Part shown: piece after piece, positions 7,801 through 14,797 of the stretch | Layout: every line of letters begins with the position of its first letter | Position numbering within the stretch: the first letter of the stretch is position 1 | Source: Anaerolineae bacterium | GTDB lineage: Bacteria; Chloroflexota; Anaerolineae; 4572-78; J111 | Length of the DNA stretch: 43,456 nt | NCBI GenBank assembly: GCA_023382535.1 | Contig: JAHDWA010000073.1 | Coordinates: 1 to 43,456 of the forward strand | Direction: 5' to 3' | Made by a program: the position numbers and the translations under genes | The notes under the pieces: generated by a model | The model's database searches: none | The model's input: only the letters and a program-made list of their open reading frames with translations | Told to the model about the DNA's origin: nothing

Positions 7801-9177
7801 GAGGTCAAGCAACTGCTCGAGAATATCTGGCTGCAGGCTCCGCCCGCCGACTTAGTTGGAGCTATTTATCGCCGGACTCAGGGCAATCCGCTCTTTGTCG
7901 AAGAAACGGCTAAAAGCCTGGTAGACGAAGAGATAATCACATGGCGTGAGGGCGGCTGGCATTTTGCCCCGGTGGTGGAAGCGGGCCTGCCTCAAAGCCT
8001 GCGTGAGGTCATATTGCGCCGGACAAACCGACTGAACAAAGAGACCCAAACCTTATTACACCAGGCGGCGGTATTGGGTTACACCTTTAGTTTTGACGAC
8101 CTGCACCATATCAGCGACTTGTCGGAAGGGAATATTCTGGAGAGTTTAGATACTGCCCTGGAACGCCAACTGATCCAAGATGTACCGGCTGAAAATGTCC
8201 TTCGTTTTAACCACCCTCACACGCAGCAGGTGTTGTACGATAATCTTAGCCTGCTTAAGCAGCGTTTGATCCACCGTGAGACGGGCGAAATCCTGGAGCA
8301 GAGTCACGCGCTGGAGGCAGAGCACTTGGCCGCCGAATTAGCTTACCACTTTTTCCGGGCAGGAGAACCTGAGAAAAGTTTGGCTTACAGTATTCAGGCC
8401 GCCGCCCAGGCCCGGGCATTTTACGCTAACCGCAGTGCTTTATACTGGTCTACTCAGGCTTTGGAGGCACTAGACCAATTGGACCAGGATAACGTGGCCC
8501 AGAGCCAGCGCCTCGAACTGCTCCTGGCCCGTGAAGAAATTTATGACGCTTTGGGCGATCGTTTGGCCCAGGCAGCCGACTTGGCTGCACTGCAATCCCT
8601 GGCCCAGGTACTGAATGATCCGGCCAAGCAAGCGGTGGTTCAGACGCGCCAGGCTCACTATGAGCGAGTGATGAACCAATTGGCTCAGGCCAGCACCGTA
8701 GCCCAAACTGCCTGGCTTGCAGCCCGCCAGGCCAACAATCCTTTACTGGAAGGTGAAAGCCTGATTCAACTGGCTTATATCGTCGCCGGCCAGGGCCATT
8801 TGGAGCTAGCCCAGGCCCATATGCACGATGCCCAGGAATTTCTGGAACAGGCTGGTGTGCCCCAGGCCGAGGCTCGGAGCCTCAACGGGCTGGGCGATAT
8901 TTATAAGCTGCTCAAGGAGCATACCCGGGCCGAAAAGTATTATCGCCAGGCTCTGGCCCTCAACCAAGCCAGCGGCGACCGCTGTGGTGAGGCGGTGAGC
9001 CTGAATAACCTGGCCGGCTTACTTTTGGAAAAAGGCGATGCCACCGGTGCTGGCACGTATTGCCGCCAGGCCCTGGAAATTAACCGGCTGATTGGCCATC
9101 GCCAGGGCGAAAGAGCATGCCTGGAAAACCTGGCGAAGATACAGGAACCTATTGCTGCCCATACCCAGCAGGAATAA
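4897..9177 (+). CDS. Five-module signalling protein: MBL hydrolase-STAS-Ser/Thr kinase-ATPase-TPR
   Basis: The 1426-residue protein begins MKVKIWGARGSIPSP, a typical metallo-beta-lactamase-fold start, after AGGGAAG. Modules in order: (1) MBL hydrolase, about 1-350, with metal ligands HPHWDH (142-147), a His in NHHPGDSYAF, an Asp in YASDASY and a His in HFDP; (2) STAS domain, about 360-465; (3) protein kinase, about 478-745, with Lys509 in VAVKIL, HGDLKPEN (601-608, Gly in place of the HRD Arg) and DFG at 619-621; (4) ATPase with Walker A GGETGIGKT (Lys795) and Walker B LIILDDLQWAD; (5) TPRs to the C-terminus. All catalytic residues expected for kinase, hydrolase and ATPase are visible. The ATPase-TPR part resembles the neighbouring cyclase protein. 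The MBL substrate is unknown. Hydrolysis of a cyclic nucleotide or a phosphoester is possible but unproven. Confidence 0.92.
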   Translation: MKVKIWGARGSIPSPIRPDEIREKIISAILNISQIQQGEFREELLAAILEEPQPPQDALNQPINLALAKTQVKRRQVIRAYLDSLSPLVAGTAGGNTPCIEIQSGDELFIIDAGSGIRGLGLELMKGKCGEGRGIIHLFFSHPHWDHIQGFPFFRPAFVRGNKIFIYSVHDMEAALRRQQDSINFPVPLDYMQAELNFIQLRPDDTREFGDLVVQTMRNHHPGDSYAFRFEKGGKAFVYASDASYPSGMDMRPTLNFFADADVLIYDSQFTQKESDEKEDWGHSSSLAGVEMAQEANVKNLILFHFDPTYTDKDLEKILEDTLKFQQNQYPLVEPVNVMIAQEGQTFDLMPSKTTQLQQVPGGKAAILKPTGIFNERVAAELKKQLAELKENGWPPYLVIDMSGVEMLQVAGLRALVKLRREQLSTPMVLAGPSINVQQVIELAGYLDFFAIYASVHAALNALQARETLNLPGQTIKNRYYIEAKIGDGPLGTIFKATDTRLNRAVAVKILSASFSEGAIERFLQQARDLVNLTHPNIVDIYDCDEDQGLSYMVEEFIEGQSLPNLFNIYSGQPLPFDLALTIAEKIARALEYAHARGVIHGDLKPENVLLAGDTKISDFGLGRLESGKTLLNKADEPLDLVTARYLAPEQVLGHPIDARTDLYALGIILYELFTGQPVFEGSDQEVLEQHRSSRPRPPRELNPRLSRSLEHLILKLLDKDPTRRYATARKVRRILTNMTLTVSHSPLSQAFGSRRWPALVSRQEPLQRLLELWAATRQGQGQLVLIGGETGIGKTRLTQELTDRVDEATLLFGRCRSPESSLAYRPFIEALKTYFATTPTPVAQKHVGRVLSEASHFIPEIQQVTPDFILQHPSPDSRPPAFSLAGAIAEVAVESPWLIILDDLQWADPGTLQLLDYLARHCHQLPLMIVAAYRSDGGNQAALMEVLSGWSSYPAYTSIVLGHLVEQEVKQLLENIWLQAPPADLVGAIYRRTQGNPLFVEETAKSLVDEEIITWREGGWHFAPVVEAGLPQSLREVILRRTNRLNKETQTLLHQAAVLGYTFSFDDLHHISDLSEGNILESLDTALERQLIQDVPAENVLRFNHPHTQQVLYDNLSLLKQRLIHRETGEILEQSHALEAEHLAAELAYHFFRAGEPEKSLAYSIQAAAQARAFYANRSALYWSTQALEALDQLDQDNVAQSQRLELLLAREEIYDALGDRLAQAADLAALQSLAQVLNDPAKQAVVQTRQAHYERVMNQLAQASTVAQTAWLAARQANNPLLEGESLIQLAYIVAGQGHLELAQAHMHDAQEFLEQAGVPQAEARSLNGLGDIYKLLKEHTRAEKYYRQALALNQASGDRCGEAVSLNNLAGLLLEKGDATGAGTYCRQALEINRLIGHRQGERACLENLAKIQEPIAAHTQQE

Positions 9178-9356
9178 AAATAACCAGGATGCTAAAATAC
9201 ACCTGTGCTTCTTCAAAGGTCTTTGCTGATTACCTGATGACAAGAACAAATTCCTCGGAGATGGTTCGTTTGATACCCAAAAACCCTCACTCTCTTCTTA
9301 ACGCAAAATAAACAGAATGATAACACAATTCAGATAATCGAAGCCCTCTTTTAGGC

Positions 9357-9362
9357 TATACT
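9357..9362 (+). promoter_or_regulatory. Possible -10 box for the histidine kinase cluster
   Basis: TATACT lies 28 bases before the ATG at 9391, without a convincing -35. The rest of 9178-9390 is AT-rich and shows no gene or terminator that I can support. Confidence 0.35.
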
Positions 9363-9390
9363 GGTATCATCGAGGTTTATCCTACCTGAG

Positions 9391-11580
9391 ATGCACTGGC
9401 AGTTTACCCCCTACCTCATCCCGCTACTTGCAGCGGCTGTTATCTCAATAACGCTCACCGTTTATGGCTGGCGGCGTCGAGAGGCCACTCCCGCGGCTAT
9501 CCCTTTCGCCCTGTTGATGCTGGCCGTGGCAGAATGGTCCCTGGGCTATGTTCTGGAACTGAGCAGCACCAACTTGGCAAGTATCACCTTCTGGGCCAAG
9601 GTTGAATACCTGGGTATTGTCACCGTCGCTCCCGCCTGGTTGGTCTTTGCCCTCCAATTCGCCAATCAGGATAAGTGGTTAACGCGGCGCAACCTAGTTT
9701 TGCTGACCCTGGTGCCCTCAATCACGTTGCTGCTCGTTTGGACGAATGAGATGCACGGCCTGGTATGGTCTCAGGTAAACCTGGACAGCAGCGGCCCGTT
9801 TCCAGCTATGGACACCCGTCACGGCCCCTGGTTTTGGGTCCACTCTGCCTATTCCTATACCTGCTTGCTGCTGGGCACGATTTTGCTCATCAGAATGGTG
9901 ATCGGTTTTCCTGACCTGTACCGCTGGCAAGCCGGTTTACTCCTGTTGGCGGTCCTGGCGCCCTGGCTCGGCAACGGCCTCTATCTCTCCCGCCTGGGGC
10001 CGGCGCCCTATCTTGATTTGACCCCTTTTGCGTTTACCTTAACCGGCCTGGCGGCCGGGTGGAATCTCTTTCGTTTCCGCTTCTTAGATATTGTGCCGGT
10101 AGCCCGCCGGGCCATTGTCGAAGGGATGCCGGATGGGGTGATTGTCTTGGATGTGCATAATCGGGTTGTAGATCTAAATCCGGCAGCGCAACGGATTATC
10201 GGCCAGCCGGCCAGCGCTGTTTTGGGCCAGTTGGCCGGCCAGGTCTTCGCCGGTCGGGCCGATTTAGTTGAACGCTATCAAAACGTTCTCGAAGCAAGTA
10301 CGGAAATTGTCTTGGGCGCAGGGGAAGCTCGGTGCTATTTTGACTTGCGTATTTCGCCGTTGTATGAGCGGCATGGCCGCCTGAGTGGCCGTTTGATTGT
10401 ACTGCGGGATGTCACCGAGCGCAGGCAGACTGAAGAGGCGTTACGCCAAAGTGAGCAACGGTTTCGCCAGGTGGTCGCCTCCATCAGCGATCATATTTAC
10501 GTGACCGAAGTAACGCCGGAGGGCCAGCACCTTAATCTCTATCTTTCGCAGCATGTGGAAAGTTTAACCGGCTACCCTATGGAAAAATTCACCGCTGATT
10601 GGAGCTTTTGGCCGATGAGGGTCATCCACCCTGATGATCGAGGGGTGGCGGCAGAACAGGCGGCCCGATTGGCTAGGGGCCAAGATAGCCAGCTTGAATA
10701 CCGCCTGGTTCGGGCTGATGGTGAGGTTATTTGGGTGCGCGACAGCGGCCGGGCCGAAAAAGATAGTACCGGACAGAGTCTCATCATTTACGGCGTGGTC
10801 AGCGATATTACCGAGCGCAAACAGGCCGAGCGGGAACTGGCCCAGGCCCGTGACCGCGCCCTCGAACTGAGCAATCTGAAAACCGAGCTCCTGGCCAAGG
10901 TCAGCCATGAGTTACGCACGCCCCTGGGTGCTATTTTGGGTTTTTCTGAGATGCTGGAACTTGGTTATTATGGCGATCTTTCTCCAAAGCAAAAGGCACC
11001 TGTGGCCGAAATTGTTGACAGCACCCATTACCTGACCCGCCTGGTCAATGAGCTGCTCGACCAGGCGCAGCTCCACGCCGGCAAGTTGAAGTTGAATATC
11101 ACTTCCTTCACTCCTGCGGGTATTCTCAATGACACTCTCTCTAAAATGGCAGTGCTGGCAGGCAACAAGGGTTTGAGCCTGACCGCCGAGGTTGCGGCAG
11201 ATCTGCCCCTGGTCTTAACCGGCGACCCAGCCCGTTTACAGCAGATTTTGGTCAATTTAACCAGTAATGCCATCAAGTTCACCCGAGCGGGTAGCATCCA
11301 GGTACGTTTGTACCGGCCCGATTTCGCCCACTGGGCCATACAAGTGACCGACACCGGCATCGGGATTCCCGGCGCGGCGCACGCTCACCTGTTTGAGCCA
11401 TTTGTGCAGGTAGACGGCTCGATAACCAGGGAGCAGGCCGGTACAGGGCTGGGACTATCCATTGTTAAACAACTGGCTCACCTCATGGAAGGCGAGGTTA
11501 CTTTAGAAAGTGAGGTTGGACGAGGCAGCACCTTTACCGTTTTGTTGCCTCTCCACCCCATCCAGGAGAAAACCGTATGA
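9391..11580 (+). CDS. Membrane sensor histidine kinase: 7TM-PAS-PAS-HisKA-HATPase
   Basis: About seven hydrophobic segments fill residues 1-230, like the N-terminal 7TM region of some histidine kinases. A PAS domain follows (about 240-345) and a second one (about 350-480) ending in the PAC-like ITERKQAE. The dimerisation/phosphoacceptor motif KVSHELRTP carries His506. The ATP-binding domain shows the N box (NLTSNAIKF), the G1 box (DTGIGIP) and the G2 box (GTGLGLS). It should autophosphorylate at the membrane in response to an unknown signal and pass phosphate to a receiver, most simply the gene that overlaps its stop codon by ATGA. Its kinase core is very similar to that of the second kinase at 11966-13513, which points to duplication within the cluster. 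Confidence 0.93.
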   Translation: MHWQFTPYLIPLLAAAVISITLTVYGWRRREATPAAIPFALLMLAVAEWSLGYVLELSSTNLASITFWAKVEYLGIVTVAPAWLVFALQFANQDKWLTRRNLVLLTLVPSITLLLVWTNEMHGLVWSQVNLDSSGPFPAMDTRHGPWFWVHSAYSYTCLLLGTILLIRMVIGFPDLYRWQAGLLLLAVLAPWLGNGLYLSRLGPAPYLDLTPFAFTLTGLAAGWNLFRFRFLDIVPVARRAIVEGMPDGVIVLDVHNRVVDLNPAAQRIIGQPASAVLGQLAGQVFAGRADLVERYQNVLEASTEIVLGAGEARCYFDLRISPLYERHGRLSGRLIVLRDVTERRQTEEALRQSEQRFRQVVASISDHIYVTEVTPEGQHLNLYLSQHVESLTGYPMEKFTADWSFWPMRVIHPDDRGVAAEQAARLARGQDSQLEYRLVRADGEVIWVRDSGRAEKDSTGQSLIIYGVVSDITERKQAERELAQARDRALELSNLKTELLAKVSHELRTPLGAILGFSEMLELGYYGDLSPKQKAPVAEIVDSTHYLTRLVNELLDQAQLHAGKLKLNITSFTPAGILNDTLSKMAVLAGNKGLSLTAEVAADLPLVLTGDPARLQQILVNLTSNAIKFTRAGSIQVRLYRPDFAHWAIQVTDTGIGIPGAAHAHLFEPFVQVDGSITREQAGTGLGLSIVKQLAHLMEGEVTLESEVGRGSTFTVLLPLHPIQEKTV

Positions 11581-11969
11581 CTGTATCACTTTCAGAGAAA
11601 AATCCGGTGGCTCTCATCATCGAAGACAACGAAGATGTGGCCCATATCTGCCGGATCGCTTTAGAGCAGGCTGGATTTGAGGTTGAAGTTGCTCAAGATG
11701 GGCGGACAGCCCTGGAACGCCTGGCCTCTCTCGCTCCTGCCCTTATCCTGTTGGATTTGCACCTACCTTACGTCTCGGGCCACCAGATTTTGCATCATAT
11801 TCAGACCCAGGAGTACGCGCTCAAGCCTCAGGTTGTCCTGGCTACTGCTGACCTGCTCAGAGCGGAAAAAATGCAAAACGAAGTAGATTTTGTCTTGCTG
11901 AAGCCGTTTGGCTTTATTAAATTGTACGAGTTAGCCAGGAAACTCCGCTTTTCTAATACGAGCCTGTGA
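11577..11969 (+). CDS. Stand-alone response regulator receiver (first of three)
   Basis: A 130-residue CheY-like receiver without an output domain. The acidic pair is in LIIEDNED, the phosphoacceptor Asp60 is in LLDLHLP, and the conserved Lys is in LLKPFGF. The start overlaps the upstream kinase stop as ATGA, and the end overlaps the next kinase start as GTGA. It is therefore translationally coupled on both sides, and its partner is probably the kinase at 9391-11580. With no DNA-binding or enzymatic domain, it must act by protein contact or as a phosphate shuttle. Confidence 0.92.
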   Translation: MTVSLSEKNPVALIIEDNEDVAHICRIALEQAGFEVEVAQDGRTALERLASLAPALILLDLHLPYVSGHQILHHIQTQEYALKPQVVLATADLLRAEKMQNEVDFVLLKPFGFIKLYELARKLRFSNTSL

Positions 11970-13513
11970 GATTTCTGCCTGTTATGGCCAATTTCTTCAA
12001 GCAAATTAGCATTAGCATATTTCCGCCCCTTAAGACCGACCTGCCGGCACGTCCAAATCACAGCATTATCCTTAGCCAGGGCCGCGAACGGATTCTGACG
12101 GCACTGTTGCGAGCATCGGTTGGGCTGGGATTGTTAGCTCTGCTTAATGGCCTTCCAGGGTTAATCAGGGATAAGCAATGGGTTGCCGGCCCCATTTATC
12201 TCGTATCTTTGGGTGCAGTTTTGATCATTGCGATCAACCGTCGCCTTGATTACCGCTTGAGAGCCGGCCTGTTTCTACTCGTGGCTTACGGCTTGGGGGT
12301 GCTTGATCTGCTTAATCACGGCCTGGGTGAGGATACCCGCATATTTTTCTTTAGCTTTGCCGTGACCGCCATTATGTTGCTGGGTGTGCACGTAGGAGTG
12401 GCGGCGCTCAGTTTGAGTGTCGCTACCCTGGCTGTCGTCGGTTGGCAACTCAGTACGGGCCAATTCAAGCTGTTATTTGGCAGCCAGCTCTATTCCGGCA
12501 CACTCAGCTTGGAAACTGTAACCTATACCTGCATCAATTTCCTCTTGAGCGCCGGTTTGATCATGGCTGCGCTCTATGTCCTTCTGCGTGACTTCGACCT
12601 GGCTTGGCAGCGTGAACGAGCGGCCGTCAACCAGGTGGAACAAGAACGGGATCTATTGGAACAACGGGTAGCCGACCGTACGCAAGAATTGGTGATAGCT
12701 CGTGATCAGGCTCTAGAGGCCAGCCGCTTAAAAACGGAACTCCTGGCTAAAGTCAGTCATGAACTGCGCACGCCCCTCGGCGTCATTCTGGGTTATGCCG
12801 AAATGCTGCATATGGGTACTTATGGCCCGCTCGCTGATAAACAACGACAACCCACCCAGGAGATTATTGACAGCACTAACTACTTGACCGGCCTGATCAC
12901 TGATTTATTGAGCCAGGCTCAACTTGACGCCGGCAAATTCAACCTGAATATCAGTTCCTTCGCCCCAACCGATATCGTTACCAACGTTCATTCCAAAATG
13001 AGCCCTTTGGCTCAAGTCAAAGGCTTAACTTTGACCAGCGACATCTCGCCTGACGTACCGCCCGTCCTCTATGGTGATCCTCACCGCCTTCAACAGATTT
13101 TGATCAACCTGGTCGGCAACGCCATTAAATTCACCAAACAAGGTGGAGTTCGAGTGCAACTCTACCGGCCCGATCCTGGCCATTGGGCGTTGCAAGTCTC
13201 GGACACTGGTCCTGGCATTCCAAGTGAGGCTCAAACTTACATTTTTGAACCCTTCCGGCAGGTAGATGGCTCGATTACACGGGAGAATACGGGCGTTGGG
13301 CTGGGATTGTCAATTGTCAAACAACTGGCGACTCTGATGGGAGGTCAGATTACCCTGACCAGTGAGGCGCGACGGGGTAGCACCTTTGACGTGATTTTGC
13401 CGTTAATTGAAGAACCTGCTTCATCTGACCCCAATGATAAAAACGAGGTTACAAAGGGAAACAAGCATGACAGAAGATCTTTCTCCCTCAAATTTTCTGG
13501 TGTTAATCATTGA
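11966..13513 (+). CDS. Membrane histidine kinase, paralogue of the upstream kinase
   Basis: About six hydrophobic segments (residues 40-215) are followed by a coiled-coil stretch, then HisKA with KVSHELRTP (His265) and a HATPase domain with NLVGNAIKF, DTGPGIP and GVGLGLS. It has no PAS domain, unlike the first kinase, but the catalytic half is nearly parallel in sequence. The GTG start at 11966 gives a GTGA overlap with the preceding receiver; an in-frame ATG at 11984 is an alternative. After the domain ends at VILPLIEE, an unusual polar tail of about 33 residues runs 47 bases into the next gene. That may be a recent loss of the original stop codon. Confidence 0.92.
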   Translation: MRFLPVMANFFKQISISIFPPLKTDLPARPNHSIILSQGRERILTALLRASVGLGLLALLNGLPGLIRDKQWVAGPIYLVSLGAVLIIAINRRLDYRLRAGLFLLVAYGLGVLDLLNHGLGEDTRIFFFSFAVTAIMLLGVHVGVAALSLSVATLAVVGWQLSTGQFKLLFGSQLYSGTLSLETVTYTCINFLLSAGLIMAALYVLLRDFDLAWQRERAAVNQVEQERDLLEQRVADRTQELVIARDQALEASRLKTELLAKVSHELRTPLGVILGYAEMLHMGTYGPLADKQRQPTQEIIDSTNYLTGLITDLLSQAQLDAGKFNLNISSFAPTDIVTNVHSKMSPLAQVKGLTLTSDISPDVPPVLYGDPHRLQQILINLVGNAIKFTKQGGVRVQLYRPDPGHWALQVSDTGPGIPSEAQTYIFEPFRQVDGSITRENTGVGLGLSIVKQLATLMGGQITLTSEARRGSTFDVILPLIEEPASSDPNDKNEVTKGNKHDRRSFSLKFSGVNH

Positions 13514-13868
13514 GGATGATCCGAAACTGGCCGCCATCTTTTCCGCAGCGTTTCAGCAAGCTAACTACAAAACCGAGATCATTCAAGATGGGCAACTGGC
13601 CACCCAGCAGTTGGCAAATACTATCCCAGAGGTTGTAATTTTAGATCTGCATCTCCCTTTTGTGTCAGGGGCAGATATTTTAACCCAAATCCGAGCCGAC
13701 CCACGCCTGGCCCACACGCATGTCGTCGTCGTGACCGCCGATCTGTTCAGGGCAGAGGCTCTCCGCGACCAGGCCGATGCCGTTTTGTTCAAACCCGTCG
13801 GCTTCATCCGGCTCCAAAATCTGGTAGCTAAATTGCAGGCTTCCCAGATAGCTAAACTCGTCGAATAA
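13467..13868 (+). CDS. Stand-alone response regulator receiver (second of three)
   Basis: A CheY-like receiver of 133 residues. The ATG at 13467 is preferred because AAGGGAA precedes it and because the protein then begins shortly before the receiver fold, like its two relatives. Acidic residues are in LIIEDDPKL, the phosphoacceptor Asp60 in ILDLHLP, and Lys in LFKPVGF. Its first 47 bases overlap the C-terminal tail of the upstream kinase in another frame. No output domain. The closest relatives in the window are the receivers at 11577 and 13888. It probably takes phosphate from the kinase at 11966-13513. Confidence 0.9.
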   Translation: MTEDLSPSNFLVLIIEDDPKLAAIFSAAFQQANYKTEIIQDGQLATQQLANTIPEVVILDLHLPFVSGADILTQIRADPRLAHTHVVVVTADLFRAEALRDQADAVLFKPVGFIRLQNLVAKLQASQIAKLVE

Positions 13869-13887
13869 CCATTCAGGAGAAAACACC

Positions 13888-14265
13888 ATGACCCAGCCGA
13901 TGGCCTTGATTATTGAAGATGACCCGAAACTGGCCTTTATCTTTGCCCAAGCCTTACGCTCAGCCGACTTTGAAACCGAGACCCTTCCGGATGGCCGGAC
14001 AGCTCGGGACCGGCTGGCTGAGATCACCCCGGCCGTGGTCGTTTTAGACCTGCACTTACCCTACCTTTCGGGTAGAGAGCTGCTGTATCATATTCGCGCC
14101 GATCAGCGGTTTGTCGAAACGCGGGTAATACTGGCTACTGCCGATTCGGTGCTGGCAGAGAGTCTCCAGGAGGAAGCTGATCTGGTTCTGTTAAAGCCAA
14201 TCAGCCCGATTCAACTGCGCGATTTGGCCAAAAGGCTGCGGCCCCTCGATTTGGTGGAGATGTAA
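13888..14265 (+). CDS. Stand-alone response regulator receiver (third of three)
   Basis: A 125-residue receiver with LIIEDDPKL, phosphoacceptor Asp54 in VLDLHLPYLSG, and Lys in LLKPISP. It starts 19 bases after the previous receiver with a good AGGAG, so it is the last gene of the same operon. It shares the EDDPKL segment with the second receiver, which suggests tandem duplication. It has no output domain. With two kinases and three receivers, one receiver has no obvious dedicated kinase and may compete for phosphate or act as a sink. Confidence 0.92.
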   Translation: MTQPMALIIEDDPKLAFIFAQALRSADFETETLPDGRTARDRLAEITPAVVVLDLHLPYLSGRELLYHIRADQRFVETRVILATADSVLAESLQEEADLVLLKPISPIQLRDLAKRLRPLDLVEM

Positions 14266-14271
14266 ACAGGA

Positions 14272-14300
14272 GGGCTGGCCTAACAGGCCAGCCCTTTTTT
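14272..14300 (+). terminator. Rho-independent terminator of the HK/RR operon
   Basis: GGGCTGGCC (14272-14280) and GGCCAGCCC (14286-14294) form a perfect nine-pair stem with loop TAACA, followed directly by six T. Confidence 0.95.
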
Positions 14301-14329
14301 GTTTATGATTATCGGTCACGCCAAATTTG

Positions 14330-14338
14330 TGTTACAAT
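14330..14338 (+). promoter_or_regulatory. Extended -10 promoter of the PPOX gene
   Basis: TG-T-TACAAT is an extended -10 located 20 bases before the ATG at 14359. It implies a very short leader carrying AAGGAG. The -35 is weak. Confidence 0.5.
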
Positions 14339-14358
14339 TTCTTAAATAAGGAGATGCC

Positions 14359-14784
14359 ATGCAAAAAATGACTCCCGCCGAATATCGCAGCTTTTTGCTC
14401 GATCGCGCTCGTACAGCCAAATTGGCCACGGTGCGGGCGGATGGCCGGCCCCACGTCGCCCCCATCTGGTTTGACCTGGATGGCGACACACTGGTCTTCA
14501 CGACCTGGCATAAGTCGGTCAAAGCGGCCAATCTCCGCCATGACCCGCGGGTGTGCCTCTGCGTAGATGACGAAATGCCGCCCTTCAGTTTTGTCCAAAT
14601 TGAGGGAACGGCGGCAATCTCTGAGGATCTCGACGACCTGCGCACCTGGGCCACCCGGATTGCCGGCCGCTATATGGGCGCCGACCAGGCCGACGCCTTC
14701 GGTCGTCGTAACGCCGTTCCCGGCGAACTCCTGGTACGCGTCATGCCGACCAAGATTGTAGCCCAGAAGAATATCTCGGATTGA
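14359..14784 (+). CDS. PPOX-class (pyridoxamine oxidase-like) flavin/F420-dependent oxidoreductase
   Basis: A 141-residue split-barrel protein of the pyridoxamine-5'-phosphate oxidase superfamily, close to the short F420-dependent PPOX group. ATVRADGRPHVAPIWF at residues 22-37 is the hallmark first-strand segment, followed by LVFTTWHKSVKAANLRHDP, the cofactor-binding stretch. The length is typical. Members reduce or oxidise small organic molecules with FMN or F420. The true substrate and cofactor are not readable here. The start is fixed by AAGGAG seven bases upstream. It is a single-gene unit facing the convergent site-2 protease gene, whose stop is only 13 bases away. Confidence 0.85.
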   Translation: MQKMTPAEYRSFLLDRARTAKLATVRADGRPHVAPIWFDLDGDTLVFTTWHKSVKAANLRHDPRVCLCVDDEMPPFSFVQIEGTAAISEDLDDLRTWATRIAGRYMGADQADAFGRRNAVPGELLVRVMPTKIVAQKNISD

Positions 14785-14797
14785 AACGATCCGGTTT

